64,000 nucleotides of DNA from Sphingobacterium endophyticum. Lineage in GTDB: Bacteria; Bacteroidota; Bacteroidia; Sphingobacteriales; Sphingobacteriaceae. The position numbers were made by a program, and so were the translations under genes. Where the stretch lies: the NCBI RefSeq assembly GCF_009733535.1, contig NZ_SMMI01000008.1, forward strand, positions 143,299 through 207,298, in the 5' to 3' direction. Numbering within the stretch: the stretch's first letter is position 1; the number at the start of each line of letters is the position of its first letter. Shown here one piece after another: positions 48,325-56,166 of this stretch. The notes under the pieces were generated by a model. It saw nothing but the letters and a program-made list of their open reading frames with translations, was not told the origin of the DNA and ran no database searches.

Positions 48325-49186
48325 TATTATCATAGTTGACGACGATCAGGATTTTATAAAGGACTTTACAAATCAGGCATTTGCAAAAGGTATAACCGTT
48401 GCCCCTGCTAATAGTCTGGAAGGATTGCAAAAACTATTGCCCCAGTATGTACATAGATACGCAGCTGTTGTTTTAGACATCAAATGTCTTCTGAAGGACG
48501 ACCAAGCGAAAGAAGACTCCTCTTTTATTGGTAGCGCTTTAACGTACTTAAATTCCACTACTCCTGGTTTTCCTCGATTCATTTTAACCGGTGACGAATC
48601 CGAGTTTGATTCTTTAAAAAGGTACCATGCTGACGAAAATATGTTTATTAAAAAACCGGATGATCAAGAAAGACTTTTATATGAACTTTTATATTGTATT
48701 CAAAATGCTGATCTATTAAAGATCAAACGAGAATATAACGTGGTTTTTGATATTTTCGAATCAGGAAAAATGAACGACCTCGCAGAACAAATGCTTCTTA
48801 AAATATTGAAAGAAGGTTTGATTGAAAAGAATTTTAGAAACTTCAAGGGTGTTTTGGCTGATGTAAGGAGTTTTCAAGAAACAATTTACAAATCCATTAA
48901 TATCAGGAATAAAGCTGTGGTTCCTGATAATATGTTTAGGCCTAACGGAATGATCAAGTTTAATGAACTAATGAAACATCTTTCGGGAGGAGTCACACCA
49001 CCTACAATGCCACTTAGACCTGTATACCAAGTACCTACGGTATTCTATCTGTCCAATACATTGTACTGGTCTAGTGGAGAATATATCCATGAAGATCCAA
49101 ATAGAAGTTATTTTATTAGCGAATTCACAATTAAATCCCTCATAAATAATCTATTAGAGCTAATTATTTGGTCTAACCAATATTAG
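48317..49186 (+). CDS. Response regulator with unrecognised helical output domain
   Basis: This encodes 289 residues. The receiver (about 1-125) has IIIVDDDQD (D8-D10), phospho-acceptor D54 (VVLDIK), LTGD (T91) and FIKKP (K112). The output part (about 130-289) is not a known DNA-binding domain. It looks helical at first (DIFESGKMNDLAEQMLLKIL) and ends in a block with LSNTLYWSSGEYIHED and FTIKSLINNLLELIIW, which has some HEPN-like flavour but no firm match. The 8-bp overlap with the kinase fusion gene makes it the obvious phosphotransfer partner. It is the last gene of the operon. The intergenic sequence after 49187 holds no clear terminator. Confidence 0.85.
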   Translation: MNSIIIVDDDQDFIKDFTNQAFAKGITVAPANSLEGLQKLLPQYVHRYAAVVLDIKCLLKDDQAKEDSSFIGSALTYLNSTTPGFPRFILTGDESEFDSLKRYHADENMFIKKPDDQERLLYELLYCIQNADLLKIKREYNVVFDIFESGKMNDLAEQMLLKILKEGLIEKNFRNFKGVLADVRSFQETIYKSINIRNKAVVPDNMFRPNGMIKFNELMKHLSGGVTPPTMPLRPVYQVPTVFYLSNTLYWSSGEYIHEDPNRSYFISEFTIKSLINNLLELIIWSNQY

Positions 49187-49353
49187 TGTCGTATGAGGAG
49201 ATATTTTTTTAGGTTAGTTTAGATGTCAGAAGTCAAAACTCACAATGAATAAAGGTCGAGCTAGTCGTATTGTCAATTGTTGGAACCTCTAAATCTATAG
49301 CATGCGGTAGTGTAAATCAAACTGCATCCAGCAGGCGTTAGATTTTTATGAAC

Positions 49354-50148
49354 TTAAACATCCGGAAGCCCTTGGTGTCTCCGGATGTTTCGAAAGGAAT
49401 CCGCCATCCATCCCATGGCAGTTTTCATCTGTATAAAATCGATGAATACTTCGCCTGAATTAGTATCTCCGCCATACCGAAATGTTGTGCCATATGGATC
49501 AAACATATCGAAAGTCATAACAATATTTGTAAACCAGTCGGGACAGTCTTGGTCATATTTTTCTTTAATCCTTTTCTTAAATTTTTCAAATAGCGTTTTT
49601 AGATTATGAGTTTGCTTAGATGAGCCAAACACAGACTTTAGGTATAGCTCTGTTGCATGGCGGTAATTGTATACAGCTGGACAAAACAAATCCCATGGTG
49701 CTTCATTCTTGAGAGCAGCACCTATTAATTCATCTCCAGCTAGTTTGTAAGATTTTGCAAGGTAAAATGTATCACTAAACTCTGATAATCCGCCAAACAA
49801 TACACCGTGCTTCCACGATTCATCAATTTTATCGTGGTAATCGAAAACAAATGGGCTTATTTTTAAGATTAGGTCATCTATCAACTGATCATCAAAATGA
49901 TCATGAGAGTTTAACCCCATTTTAATATACTCAAAATCTGGTTGACCTTCCCAATAATAATAAATGTGAGCCATTACCCTAATGTCATCTAATTCAAAGT
50001 AACGTTGCTTACCTTTTATTGGATTTGCTTCAATGCTCAAGTATTCGGAAAAAGTTTGTACCCATATTTTGACGGTCGAAGTATTCACCTTAAAAAGCTT
50101 AGCTAAATAGGACACTGAAAATTTAATCTTTGATATTGAACTATTCAT
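49354..50148 (-). CDS. MerR-type HTH fused to HEPN-like domain
   Basis: This encodes 264 residues. The N-terminal 75 residues are a MerR-like winged helix (FSVSYLAKLFKVNTSTVKIWVQTF, RYFELDDIRVMAHIY). The C-terminal part (about 150-250) resembles HEPN-type helical bundles: CPAVYNYRHATELYLKSVFG, then THNLKTLFEKFKKRI, and AMGWMADSFRNIRRHQ. HEPN domains are often RNases or their scaffolds in defence and toxin systems. A clear R-x4-6-H catalytic motif is not evident, so activity is open. It converges on the phosphorelay gene and lies between the defence operon and the mobilization genes. Confidence 0.65.
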   Translation of the reverse strand: MNSSISKIKFSVSYLAKLFKVNTSTVKIWVQTFSEYLSIEANPIKGKQRYFELDDIRVMAHIYYYWEGQPDFEYIKMGLNSHDHFDDQLIDDLILKISPFVFDYHDKIDESWKHGVLFGGLSEFSDTFYLAKSYKLAGDELIGAALKNEAPWDLFCPAVYNYRHATELYLKSVFGSSKQTHNLKTLFEKFKKRIKEKYDQDCPDWFTNIVMTFDMFDPYGTTFRYGGDTNSGEVFIDFIQMKTAMGWMADSFRNIRRHQGLPDV

Positions 50149-50615
50149 TACTGTATATTTACGTCAAGGGCAGCCTAAGCTTGATCCGTCCTGCATAGGA
50201 TGCTTTTTTATGTCAATCGACAGAATAAAAACATAATATTCAATAATTTCGGTTTCTAGATTAATTACCGCGTAAACTAAAGGTACAATAATTTTTATAC
50301 TTACTACTTTGAGGAGTAAATGTAAACCCATAATAGGACGAGTCAATTGAGCAAGCGGAAGTTGGGCAAGCCCTACTTTTTAAGCCTTCATGCTACGCAA
50401 TTGGGCTTTTGAGCATCCTCCGGGGATGCTTTTCTGTTTTCATTGCGTACAAACCAACTTTTCGGAATTCCCCTAGAAATTCCCTGCGACAGTTTAAAGG
50501 CAATCCTATCTAAAATCTAAACAGGTTCTTTTGTTAATGCTGATTTCCTTAGTTTTATTTTCCCTTTCCTGAATGCCCTTTAAATAAAGCACTGTGTATT
50601 TAAACGAAATAAGAT
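50149..50615. other. 467-bp intergenic region between cargo and mobilization backbone
   Basis: No gene is seen. It holds a terminator at 50412-50430 and an outer AAGCCC/GGGCTT pairing upstream of it. The junction between AT-rich cargo and the GC-richer mobilization genes falls here, so an element-specific control or transfer-related site is possible but not shown. Confidence 0.4.
50412..50430 (+). terminator. Terminator-like hairpin
   Basis: AGCATCC pairs with GGATGCT around a 5-base loop, followed by TTTCTGTTTT. Confidence 0.7.
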
Positions 50616-50891
50616 ATGGAAATCAGAGTAGTGACGATGGAAGACCTTCGTCAGCTCAAGATGGAGCTGATCGAAGAGATGAAGGAAATTTTCAACCTTA
50701 ATGCAAAAAATAGCAACGACAGGGTATGGCTAAAGAGTGTAGAGGTCAGGCAACTATTAAAGATATCGCCGGGAACCCTTCAGAATCTGCGCATCAGGGG
50801 ACTTTTGCCCTATCGCAAGATCGGAGGGAGTCTTTACTATCACAGGAACGATATCGGCTCCATGATGGAAAGGAGCAACAGCGATGGCTAA
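50616..50891 (+). CDS. Excisionase-like helix-turn-helix protein
   Basis: This encodes 91 residues. A short N-terminal helix (MEDLRQLKMELIEEMKEIF) leads to a MerR/Xis-type HTH (WLKSVEVRQLLKISPGTLQNLRIRGLLPYRKIGGSLYYHRNDI). Such proteins in Bacteroidota mobilizable elements act as excisionase or regulatory factors. Its end overlaps the next gene by 8 bp, and it heads an operon with two mobilization genes. Confidence 0.8.
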   Translation: MEIRVVTMEDLRQLKMELIEEMKEIFNLNAKNSNDRVWLKSVEVRQLLKISPGTLQNLRIRGLLPYRKIGGSLYYHRNDIGSMMERSNSDG

Positions 50892-51189
50892 TAGTTCCCA
50901 GGCTAATAATGAAGGTTCTTTTGAAGGGATTTTTGAAAGGATAATGAATGACCATAATCTGCTGACTTCACAGTTAGGTCTGATCATGGCACTCTATTAT
51001 TATTCTCACTCGAGCAACCTAAGCCTCCCATTTCAGGTGAGCCGGAGAAAACTGATGGCATTCTCCAAGATAAGGTCCATATCGACCTACCATAGGTGCG
51101 TAAAGACCCTTGTAAGACTTGGATATATAGATTATGTCCCCTCTTACCATCCATTGCTGGCCAGTAATTTTCGATTCTTAATACCCTAG
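50884..51189 (+). CDS. Small HTH-like protein of the mobilization operon
   Basis: This encodes 101 residues. The middle (LGLIMALYYYSHSSNL...VSRRKLMAFSKIRSISTYHRCVKTLVRLGYIDY) looks like a winged helix with a recognition helix at STYHRCVKTL. I do not recognise a specific family. It overlaps the excisionase-like gene and precedes the BfmA-like gene by 4 bp, so a role in control of mobilization is likely. Confidence 0.65.
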   Translation: MANSSQANNEGSFEGIFERIMNDHNLLTSQLGLIMALYYYSHSSNLSLPFQVSRRKLMAFSKIRSISTYHRCVKTLVRLGYIDYVPSYHPLLASNFRFLIP

Positions 51190-51193
51190 AACT

Positions 51194-51739
51194 ATGGAAG
51201 GAAAGATAGAGAAAAACAGATCGGTAAAGTTCAGCCTGCAGGTGGATACAAAGCTTGATAATTTGGCAAGGAAGCTCGGAAGGACAAAGCGGGCTCTAGT
51301 GATCCAAATGATCGACTATTTCTTCAGTACAAAGAAAGATCCAGCTGATATCAACGACCATGCGCTTAGAAATCAGCTGTCCCAGGGGATCAATAGGATA
51401 TTGTCCTTCATCAAGCAGCAGGAAAAAGACCTGCTAGTGCCCAATTTCAACCTTTCCAGCGAAGTGATGAAACTCTTGCACAATCAGGTTTGCGAATCTG
51501 CGCAGCATTCCCAAGCATTGCACGATTTATCCATCCTACTAAAAGGTATGAACCGAACACTTGATTCCCTTAACAGACAATTGGATTCCGAAAAAATAAA
51601 GAAATCGGTATTGATTACAAATGCTGTTAATTTAGTTAGCAGCTTTTTGAAAGAAAGGGATGCCATTGGTTGGAGCCTGAATTCGGCCAAGAAGGATGAG
51701 CTCTATAAAAAGCTTATCTCCGATATCTATAAGCTCTAA
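51194..51739 (+). CDS. BfmA/BtgA family mobilization protein
   Basis: This encodes 181 residues. The N-terminus is a ribbon-helix-helix-like segment (SVKFSLQVDTKLDNLARKLG, RTKRALVIQMIDYFF), followed by long helices (INRILSFIKQQEKDLLVP, MNRTLDSLNRQLDSEKI). This is the BfmA/BtgA type of accessory protein that binds the transfer origin with its relaxase in Bacteroides mobilizable elements. The relaxase gene starts 2 bp after its stop. Confidence 0.8.
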   Translation: MEGKIEKNRSVKFSLQVDTKLDNLARKLGRTKRALVIQMIDYFFSTKKDPADINDHALRNQLSQGINRILSFIKQQEKDLLVPNFNLSSEVMKLLHNQVCESAQHSQALHDLSILLKGMNRTLDSLNRQLDSEKIKKSVLITNAVNLVSSFLKERDAIGWSLNSAKKDELYKKLISDIYKL

Positions 51740-51741
51740 TC

Positions 51742-52662
51742 ATGTTCATTAACATTTCTAAATCCGAGACGGGCAGCCATACTGGAAGCTGCGGGGCACT
51801 GGTCAACTATCTGGAAAAGGAGAACAAACTCGTTAAAAACCTTTCCGATTCGGAAAAATGGTTCAATGGGCATTCAGATGAGATCCTTCCGCATGAGGTC
51901 AGGATGGCGATCGATGCCAACATTGCCAAACTGTCCAGGAATGACGGTAAGTTCTATCTGATCAACATCAATCCGAGCCAAAAGGAGATCGCCTTTCTAT
52001 TGGAACGCTTTGGTGAGCCGGGGGCCAAGCTCCAACTTAAGGAGTTTGCCGTCAAAATGATGGATGCCTATGCCAGGAACTTTCAGCGAGATGGGGTTAA
52101 TAGGCATTCTGACCTGCTGTGGTTTGCCAAATGGGAGAAGAACCGCTATTATGGTCATCAGGACAAAGCGGTAATCGGAGGAGAGAAAATGCGAGGTGAG
52201 CTCAAGGAAGGCCATCAGTTTCACATTCAGATCATCGTCAGCAGGAAGGATATCACCAACAGGATCAAGCTTAGTCCTCAGAATACTTCTAGGGGAAGAA
52301 ACAAAGTTCATTCCCAGAAGCTCGGACAGTTCGACCGAAAGGCGTTCAAGGAATCGGGAGAGTTTATATTTGATAGGATGTTTTCTTATGACCGGGGATT
52401 GAAGGAAACCTTCCAGTTTTCCAATAGCGTAAAGAATGGTAGTTTGCAGGAACGCAGACGGATTGATCACATCTTGCAGTTTTCTAAAGTCGGGGATGAA
52501 CTTGGAACTGACCGATTTCGGGAATTGCTTTCCAGTAAATCCGCTAGTATGGAACTAATTTCAAATCTGCTTTCCCGTGATGCAGTCCAACCCGAGGGAA
52601 TGGAAAGATTATTCCGAAGAAAGCGAAAAAGACGCAAAGGGAAACGACTAGGCAGGTCGTAG
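51742..52662 (+). CDS. Relaxase-like mobilization protein (DUF5712-like)
   Basis: This encodes 306 residues. A histidine motif EGHQFHIQIIVSRKD (H158, H161) lies near the middle, like the metal-binding HxxH of relaxases. NRYYGHQDKAVIGG just before it and the tyrosine-containing N-terminal half complete the resemblance to the protein that follows BfmA/BtgA in these elements. It would nick the transfer origin and lead DNA into a recipient using another element's conjugation machinery. No conjugation (tra) genes are present, so the island is mobilizable rather than self-transmissible. Confidence 0.75.
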   Translation: MFINISKSETGSHTGSCGALVNYLEKENKLVKNLSDSEKWFNGHSDEILPHEVRMAIDANIAKLSRNDGKFYLININPSQKEIAFLLERFGEPGAKLQLKEFAVKMMDAYARNFQRDGVNRHSDLLWFAKWEKNRYYGHQDKAVIGGEKMRGELKEGHQFHIQIIVSRKDITNRIKLSPQNTSRGRNKVHSQKLGQFDRKAFKESGEFIFDRMFSYDRGLKETFQFSNSVKNGSLQERRRIDHILQFSKVGDELGTDRFRELLSSKSASMELISNLLSRDAVQPEGMERLFRRKRKRRKGKRLGRS

Positions 52663-52852
52663 ATCTTTTATTCATTCAATCCATGATAGGGATCAAAGTT
52701 CGGACACCGGCCTTCGGGGCGGGACAAGAAATTCCGACATAAACACATCCCCTTCCCACGCCACCATCCTTTATTTCGTTGCTTCTTGCCCTTGCTCGGC
52801 CAGGTCCGGTGCGTGCTCCATAATCATTTCTTGAAACTAAAAAAAGAACATT
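52663..52852. other. GC-richer intergenic stretch after the relaxase gene
   Basis: The 190 bases have a short GC-rich inverted patch (GGACACCGGCC ... GGGGCGGGAC near 52700-52730). They lie between the relaxase and RadC genes. A transfer origin could be here, but no nick-site motif can be identified. Confidence 0.35.
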
Positions 52853-53323
52853 ATGGAAAGCAGAAAAAAAAGAAACCTTCTGTACAGGGTTGCAGAGGTT
52901 CAGCTGAGTTACAGCAATCGGATTCCCAGCTCAAAGATGCCCGTGGTAACCTCTTCGAGCGAGGCCTACAGCGTGATCATGGACAGCTGGCAAAGTGAGA
53001 GCTTGGAGCTTTTCGAACGCTTCAGGGTACTGCTGATGAATACGGGCAACCGCGTGATGGGCGTTTATGATGCTTCCAGTGGCGGGATATCGGGAACCGT
53101 GGTCGATATCAGGTTATTGATGGTCACGGCGCTGAAGGCGATTGCTACAGGTATCATCGTCTTTCACAACCACCCATCTGGAAATCTCAAACCCAGTACG
53201 GAGGACAGGAAGCTGACCCAAAAGATCCATGAGGCAGCAAATTATTTGGACATCAAGCTGCACGATCACCTGATCGTGGGCAGGGAAGGATATCTTTCCT
53301 TTCGGGATGAAGGGCTTTTATAG
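52853..53323 (+). CDS. RadC-family JAB/MPN-domain protein, short mobile-element form
   Basis: This encodes 156 residues. The zinc-binding JAMM motif is HNHPSGNLKPST (H105, H107, with downstream S and D), inside the usual LKAIATGIIVFHNHPSG context. The N-terminal helix-hairpin-helix of chromosomal RadC is missing, as in the versions carried by plasmids and integrative elements. The role is unproven, and the name DNA-repair protein is historical. It ends 23 bp from the convergent HEPN gene. Confidence 0.88.
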   Translation: MESRKKRNLLYRVAEVQLSYSNRIPSSKMPVVTSSSEAYSVIMDSWQSESLELFERFRVLLMNTGNRVMGVYDASSGGISGTVVDIRLLMVTALKAIATGIIVFHNHPSGNLKPSTEDRKLTQKIHEAANYLDIKLHDHLIVGREGYLSFRDEGLL

Positions 53324-53346
53324 CCCTTTTTTTGGTCTTTTGGGTT

Positions 53347-55023
53347 TTATTCCAGATCCGGATTTCCATCAATCAGTTCTGTGCATTTCTGTAGAAATTG
53401 TGCTGTCCTAGCTTCATAACGATAGACCTCCTCCCAGTCCTGGTCCGTACATCCCATCAAGCGTTCTTCCGTATTGGAATTGGCCAGATTATCGAAGAGT
53501 TTAATTTCTTCCTGAGAGGACCTAGGAAAGATATTATTGGGAAATTGCCAAAGGCTCGAGCAGAGTTCATAAAGAAACTTCATATCAAGGTTATAGGGTA
53601 TAAAATCGAAAAAGTATGCAAATAACCCAAGGCAGGACTGTCCGATGGCCTGTTGGTAAAGCAGGATCTTGATATGGACCTCTTCGGAATTCTCCAGACT
53701 GTTTGCTGCATTGAAAAAGGTTTGGAAGTTCTGCCTACACCGATACCAGTTTTTTTTGCAGCTTGTCTTCTGAGCTTCGGACATAGTTCCTTTTTTGGGA
53801 TGGATATAAAGTTGGGAAAATAACTTATTGTTTTTATTTGTTGGGTTTAGTCCAAAAAGAATTTTATGGATGAGCGGACTGTTCGTGTCGAGCAGCTGCT
53901 GGATCTCTGAAGTGCTGTAATTTAGGATCAATATTTTGATCTGAAACCGTTCCTTTATATCCCTTGTCAGCTGCTCTATTCGATCCCTAATGGGTTGATC
54001 GGTGATCAACAGGATATCCAGATTCCTAGAAAGGGAGGTTTCTTGTAAGCCTTGAAAGTTAATACCCTGCATCGCAAAGGTTCGGCTCCGTGCTCCGAAG
54101 ATCTGGATATATTTGTCCTGCTGTATTTCTTGATCCAGGTATTCCAGTACGGGATTGATCCCTTCCATTATCTGTTGATCTGGAATTTTAATCGCAACCA
54201 TGTTGTCCGTTTCGTTAACAAGTAAGTATTTACGCCTGAAATCCGTTGTGAACTTAATGGTCAGGGTATCAAATAATTCGCTCAGCGCTTTCATCTTCTG
54301 CTCGATCTTTTCAAGGGTTTCCAGATTGACCCGGAAATCATCTTCGTACCTAGTTGCCCGGTAGATATCTTCCAGGTTATTTAAAAGATGATCGTCATCC
54401 CATTGATCGGCATCAAATACAGGTTTGCCGTAGGGATATATTTTATATAGGGTGCCCTGATGGCACCTGATGGAATGGGTGGTCTTGTCCTTTCCCATCA
54501 GAATGATCTCCAGGTTCCTATAGGTCAGTTCCAATACCTGATGGATCATAAAGGCTGCCATAGCATAGTTTGATCTGGCTTTGAAGTGAAAATAACCGTC
54601 CCTGAATTCATCTATCTTTTGAGCTTCCCTTTCTTGGAGCTTTTGGAAGAGATCAAAGCACTCCATTGGATCGAAGTCATTTGGAATTGCAAATAATTTG
54701 GAGTCGGTTTTTTGATAGACCAGGTTTTCGGGCTGGCAAGTGCTAAAAAGGAATAGGTTCCCCTTTTTGATTTTCTCCCTGGCCTGGAAAGCGACAAAGC
54801 ATCTGATGTGATAGGTATGAAAGCTCTTAATACTTGTGACCATCTTCGGGGTAATTTCACCAATTATTTTGACATACTTATTCGATACCAAAAGGACAAG
54901 CTCTATATGTTCTGTTGATCCATGGAAGTCACTCCGATAGATGCATTCGATCAGGAAGTTAGAGGTCAGGATCTGGATCACCTCGTGCAACTTTTCATCT
55001 TTGTTCAATTCTTTGGAAATCAT
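53347..55023 (-). CDS. HEPN-domain protein of the mobilizable element
   Basis: This encodes 558 residues from MISKELNKDEKL (55023). The same frame is open further upstream to an ATG at 55329, but that stretch overlaps the next gene and reads as low-complexity nonsense, so it is rejected. The middle (about residues 145-230) is a HEPN domain (FHFKARSNYAMAAFMIHQVL, ELTYRNLEIILMG, then IYRATRYEDDFRVNLE). The flanking halves may include a nucleotidyltransferase-like region (LDILLITDQPIRD). Such proteins are common in these elements; function unknown. A decayed copy of its 3' end lies at 57651-57763. Confidence 0.75.
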   Translation of the reverse strand: MISKELNKDEKLHEVIQILTSNFLIECIYRSDFHGSTEHIELVLLVSNKYVKIIGEITPKMVTSIKSFHTYHIRCFVAFQAREKIKKGNLFLFSTCQPENLVYQKTDSKLFAIPNDFDPMECFDLFQKLQEREAQKIDEFRDGYFHFKARSNYAMAAFMIHQVLELTYRNLEIILMGKDKTTHSIRCHQGTLYKIYPYGKPVFDADQWDDDHLLNNLEDIYRATRYEDDFRVNLETLEKIEQKMKALSELFDTLTIKFTTDFRRKYLLVNETDNMVAIKIPDQQIMEGINPVLEYLDQEIQQDKYIQIFGARSRTFAMQGINFQGLQETSLSRNLDILLITDQPIRDRIEQLTRDIKERFQIKILILNYSTSEIQQLLDTNSPLIHKILFGLNPTNKNNKLFSQLYIHPKKGTMSEAQKTSCKKNWYRCRQNFQTFFNAANSLENSEEVHIKILLYQQAIGQSCLGLFAYFFDFIPYNLDMKFLYELCSSLWQFPNNIFPRSSQEEIKLFDNLANSNTEERLMGCTDQDWEEVYRYEARTAQFLQKCTELIDGNPDLE

Positions 55024-55036
55024 AGTTTTAGTAGAT

Positions 55037-55513
55037 TTATATCTCATCCAATAATGAGATCTTTTGAGGATTTCTGTGTTTATTAAACCACCATTGAACC
55101 CATTTTTGGTTAAAAATATGGTATCCTGCATAAAAGACATCGCTCTCGCTAGCTTCGATGTCCAAGCTGAATGATCTGGAAAAGTAGGCTCTGTTAATTT
55201 CCAATTCTGCCAGCATCTGCTTGATCTCTTTTCTGTCGTAGTCACTTTTTTCCGTTCGGCAAGAGAGAAAGAACCTGTCGGCCAAATCCCTCTGTTTCTT
55301 TGTGGCATCGCTTTTATAACCGAAGGCAAAGCTGTCCAGGTATTCTTGGATGATCTTCTCAGGAGTTAGACCGAGTATGGCACAGAGGTACCTAATATTG
55401 GCATGAACCAGAATGGAATACTTTTTACTGCGTGAAGAGTAGCGTTTATCGATCTCATGGTATTTACTGCAGACCTGTTCCATGGAAAGGAACTTTTTTC
55501 GTAATCTTTTCAT
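55037..55513 (-). CDS. Conserved mobile-element protein of unknown function
   Basis: This encodes 158 residues, basic and helical (YSSRSKKYSILVHANIRYLCAILG, LADRFFLSCRTEKSDYDRKEI, VQWWFNKHRNPQK). It is not secreted. I do not recognise the family with confidence. It lies 13 bp upstream of the HEPN gene and is probably co-transcribed from the divergent promoter region that carries tandem repeats at 55575-55614. Confidence 0.65.
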   Translation of the reverse strand: MKRLRKKFLSMEQVCSKYHEIDKRYSSRSKKYSILVHANIRYLCAILGLTPEKIIQEYLDSFAFGYKSDATKKQRDLADRFFLSCRTEKSDYDRKEIKQMLAELEINRAYFSRSFSLDIEASESDVFYAGYHIFNQKWVQWWFNKHRNPQKISLLDEI

Positions 55514-55574
55514 ATGGCTGTTGTTTTAGAAATATGAAGTTCAGCACACTGGCTCTACTATGCAATTCCATATC

Positions 55575-55614
55575 TGCATAAATTATCCTGGAAAGTGCAT
55601 ATGTTATCCGTGAA
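55575..55614. repeat. Two tandem operator-like repeats in a divergent promoter region
   Basis: TGCATAAATTATCCTGGAA (55575-55593) and TGCATATGTTATCCGTGAA (55596-55614) match at most positions and start 21 bp apart, two helical turns. They lie between the 55513 gene and the XRE regulator at 55679, so they may be its binding sites. Confidence 0.5.
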
Positions 55615-55678
55615 ATATTCCTTAAATTCGTGCTAGGGTCGATCGAAAGGTCGAACTTTAACAAATTGACATCGAATT

Positions 55679-56074
55679 ATGGAAAGGACACAACATATCC
55701 ACGAAGGAAGAAATATCAAAAGGTTCAGGGAAATGCTTGGCATGAAGCAGGAAGCTCTTGCTTTTGAACTGGGCGAAGACTGGACTCAGAAGAAAGTCTC
55801 ACAGTTGGAAGCTAAAGAAAAGATTGAAACGGATATTTTAGAACAAGTGGCCAAAATCTTGAAGGTACCAGCGGAGGCTATCCAAAACTTTGATGTTGAC
55901 CAGGCTGTAAATATAATTTCCAATACATTCAATGATCAATCAAACGGATATAATTACTATCCCAATTTTCATTTCAATCCTGTTGATAAAATGATCGAAC
56001 TATACGAACGGATGTTACAGCAACAAAAGGAAATGATTGATAAACTTGAGAAACTATTGAGTTCTAAAAACTAA
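55679..56074 (+). CDS. XRE-family HTH regulator
   Basis: This encodes 131 residues. The Cro/CI-type HTH spans about 8-65 (IKRFREMLGMKQEALAFELG, KKVSQLEAKEKI). The C-terminal half has a low-complexity linker and a coiled-coil end (MIELYERMLQQQKEMIDKLEKL). It is expressed divergently from the HEPN operon and next to the integrase gene, so it probably regulates excision or transfer. A fragment of a second copy lies at 57763-57888. Confidence 0.85.
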   Translation: MERTQHIHEGRNIKRFREMLGMKQEALAFELGEDWTQKKVSQLEAKEKIETDILEQVAKILKVPAEAIQNFDVDQAVNIISNTFNDQSNGYNYYPNFHFNPVDKMIELYERMLQQQKEMIDKLEKLLSSKN

Positions 56075-56094
56075 TATTAAAACTACCTTATTTA

Positions 56095-56134
56095 AAGTAT
56101 CCCTGGTGAATTTCAACCAGGGATACTTCTTTTA
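56095..56134. terminator. Bidirectional terminator between XRE gene and integrase
   Basis: AAGTATCCCTGGT (56095-56107) pairs perfectly with ACCAGGGATACTT (56116-56128) around an 8-base loop, followed by CTTTTAATC. Confidence 0.88.
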
Positions 56135-56166
56135 ATCAAATCCTTATTAAAATCAATATGCAAAAG

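Noticed and set aside
51997..52470. A 157-residue minus-strand protein over the relaxase gene
   Set aside because: It is a shadow frame of the relaxase and has no independent support.
55024..55329. A longer start for the HEPN gene (to 55329)
   Set aside because: The extra 102 residues overlap the next gene in another frame and read as shadow sequence; the ATG at 55023 fits better.
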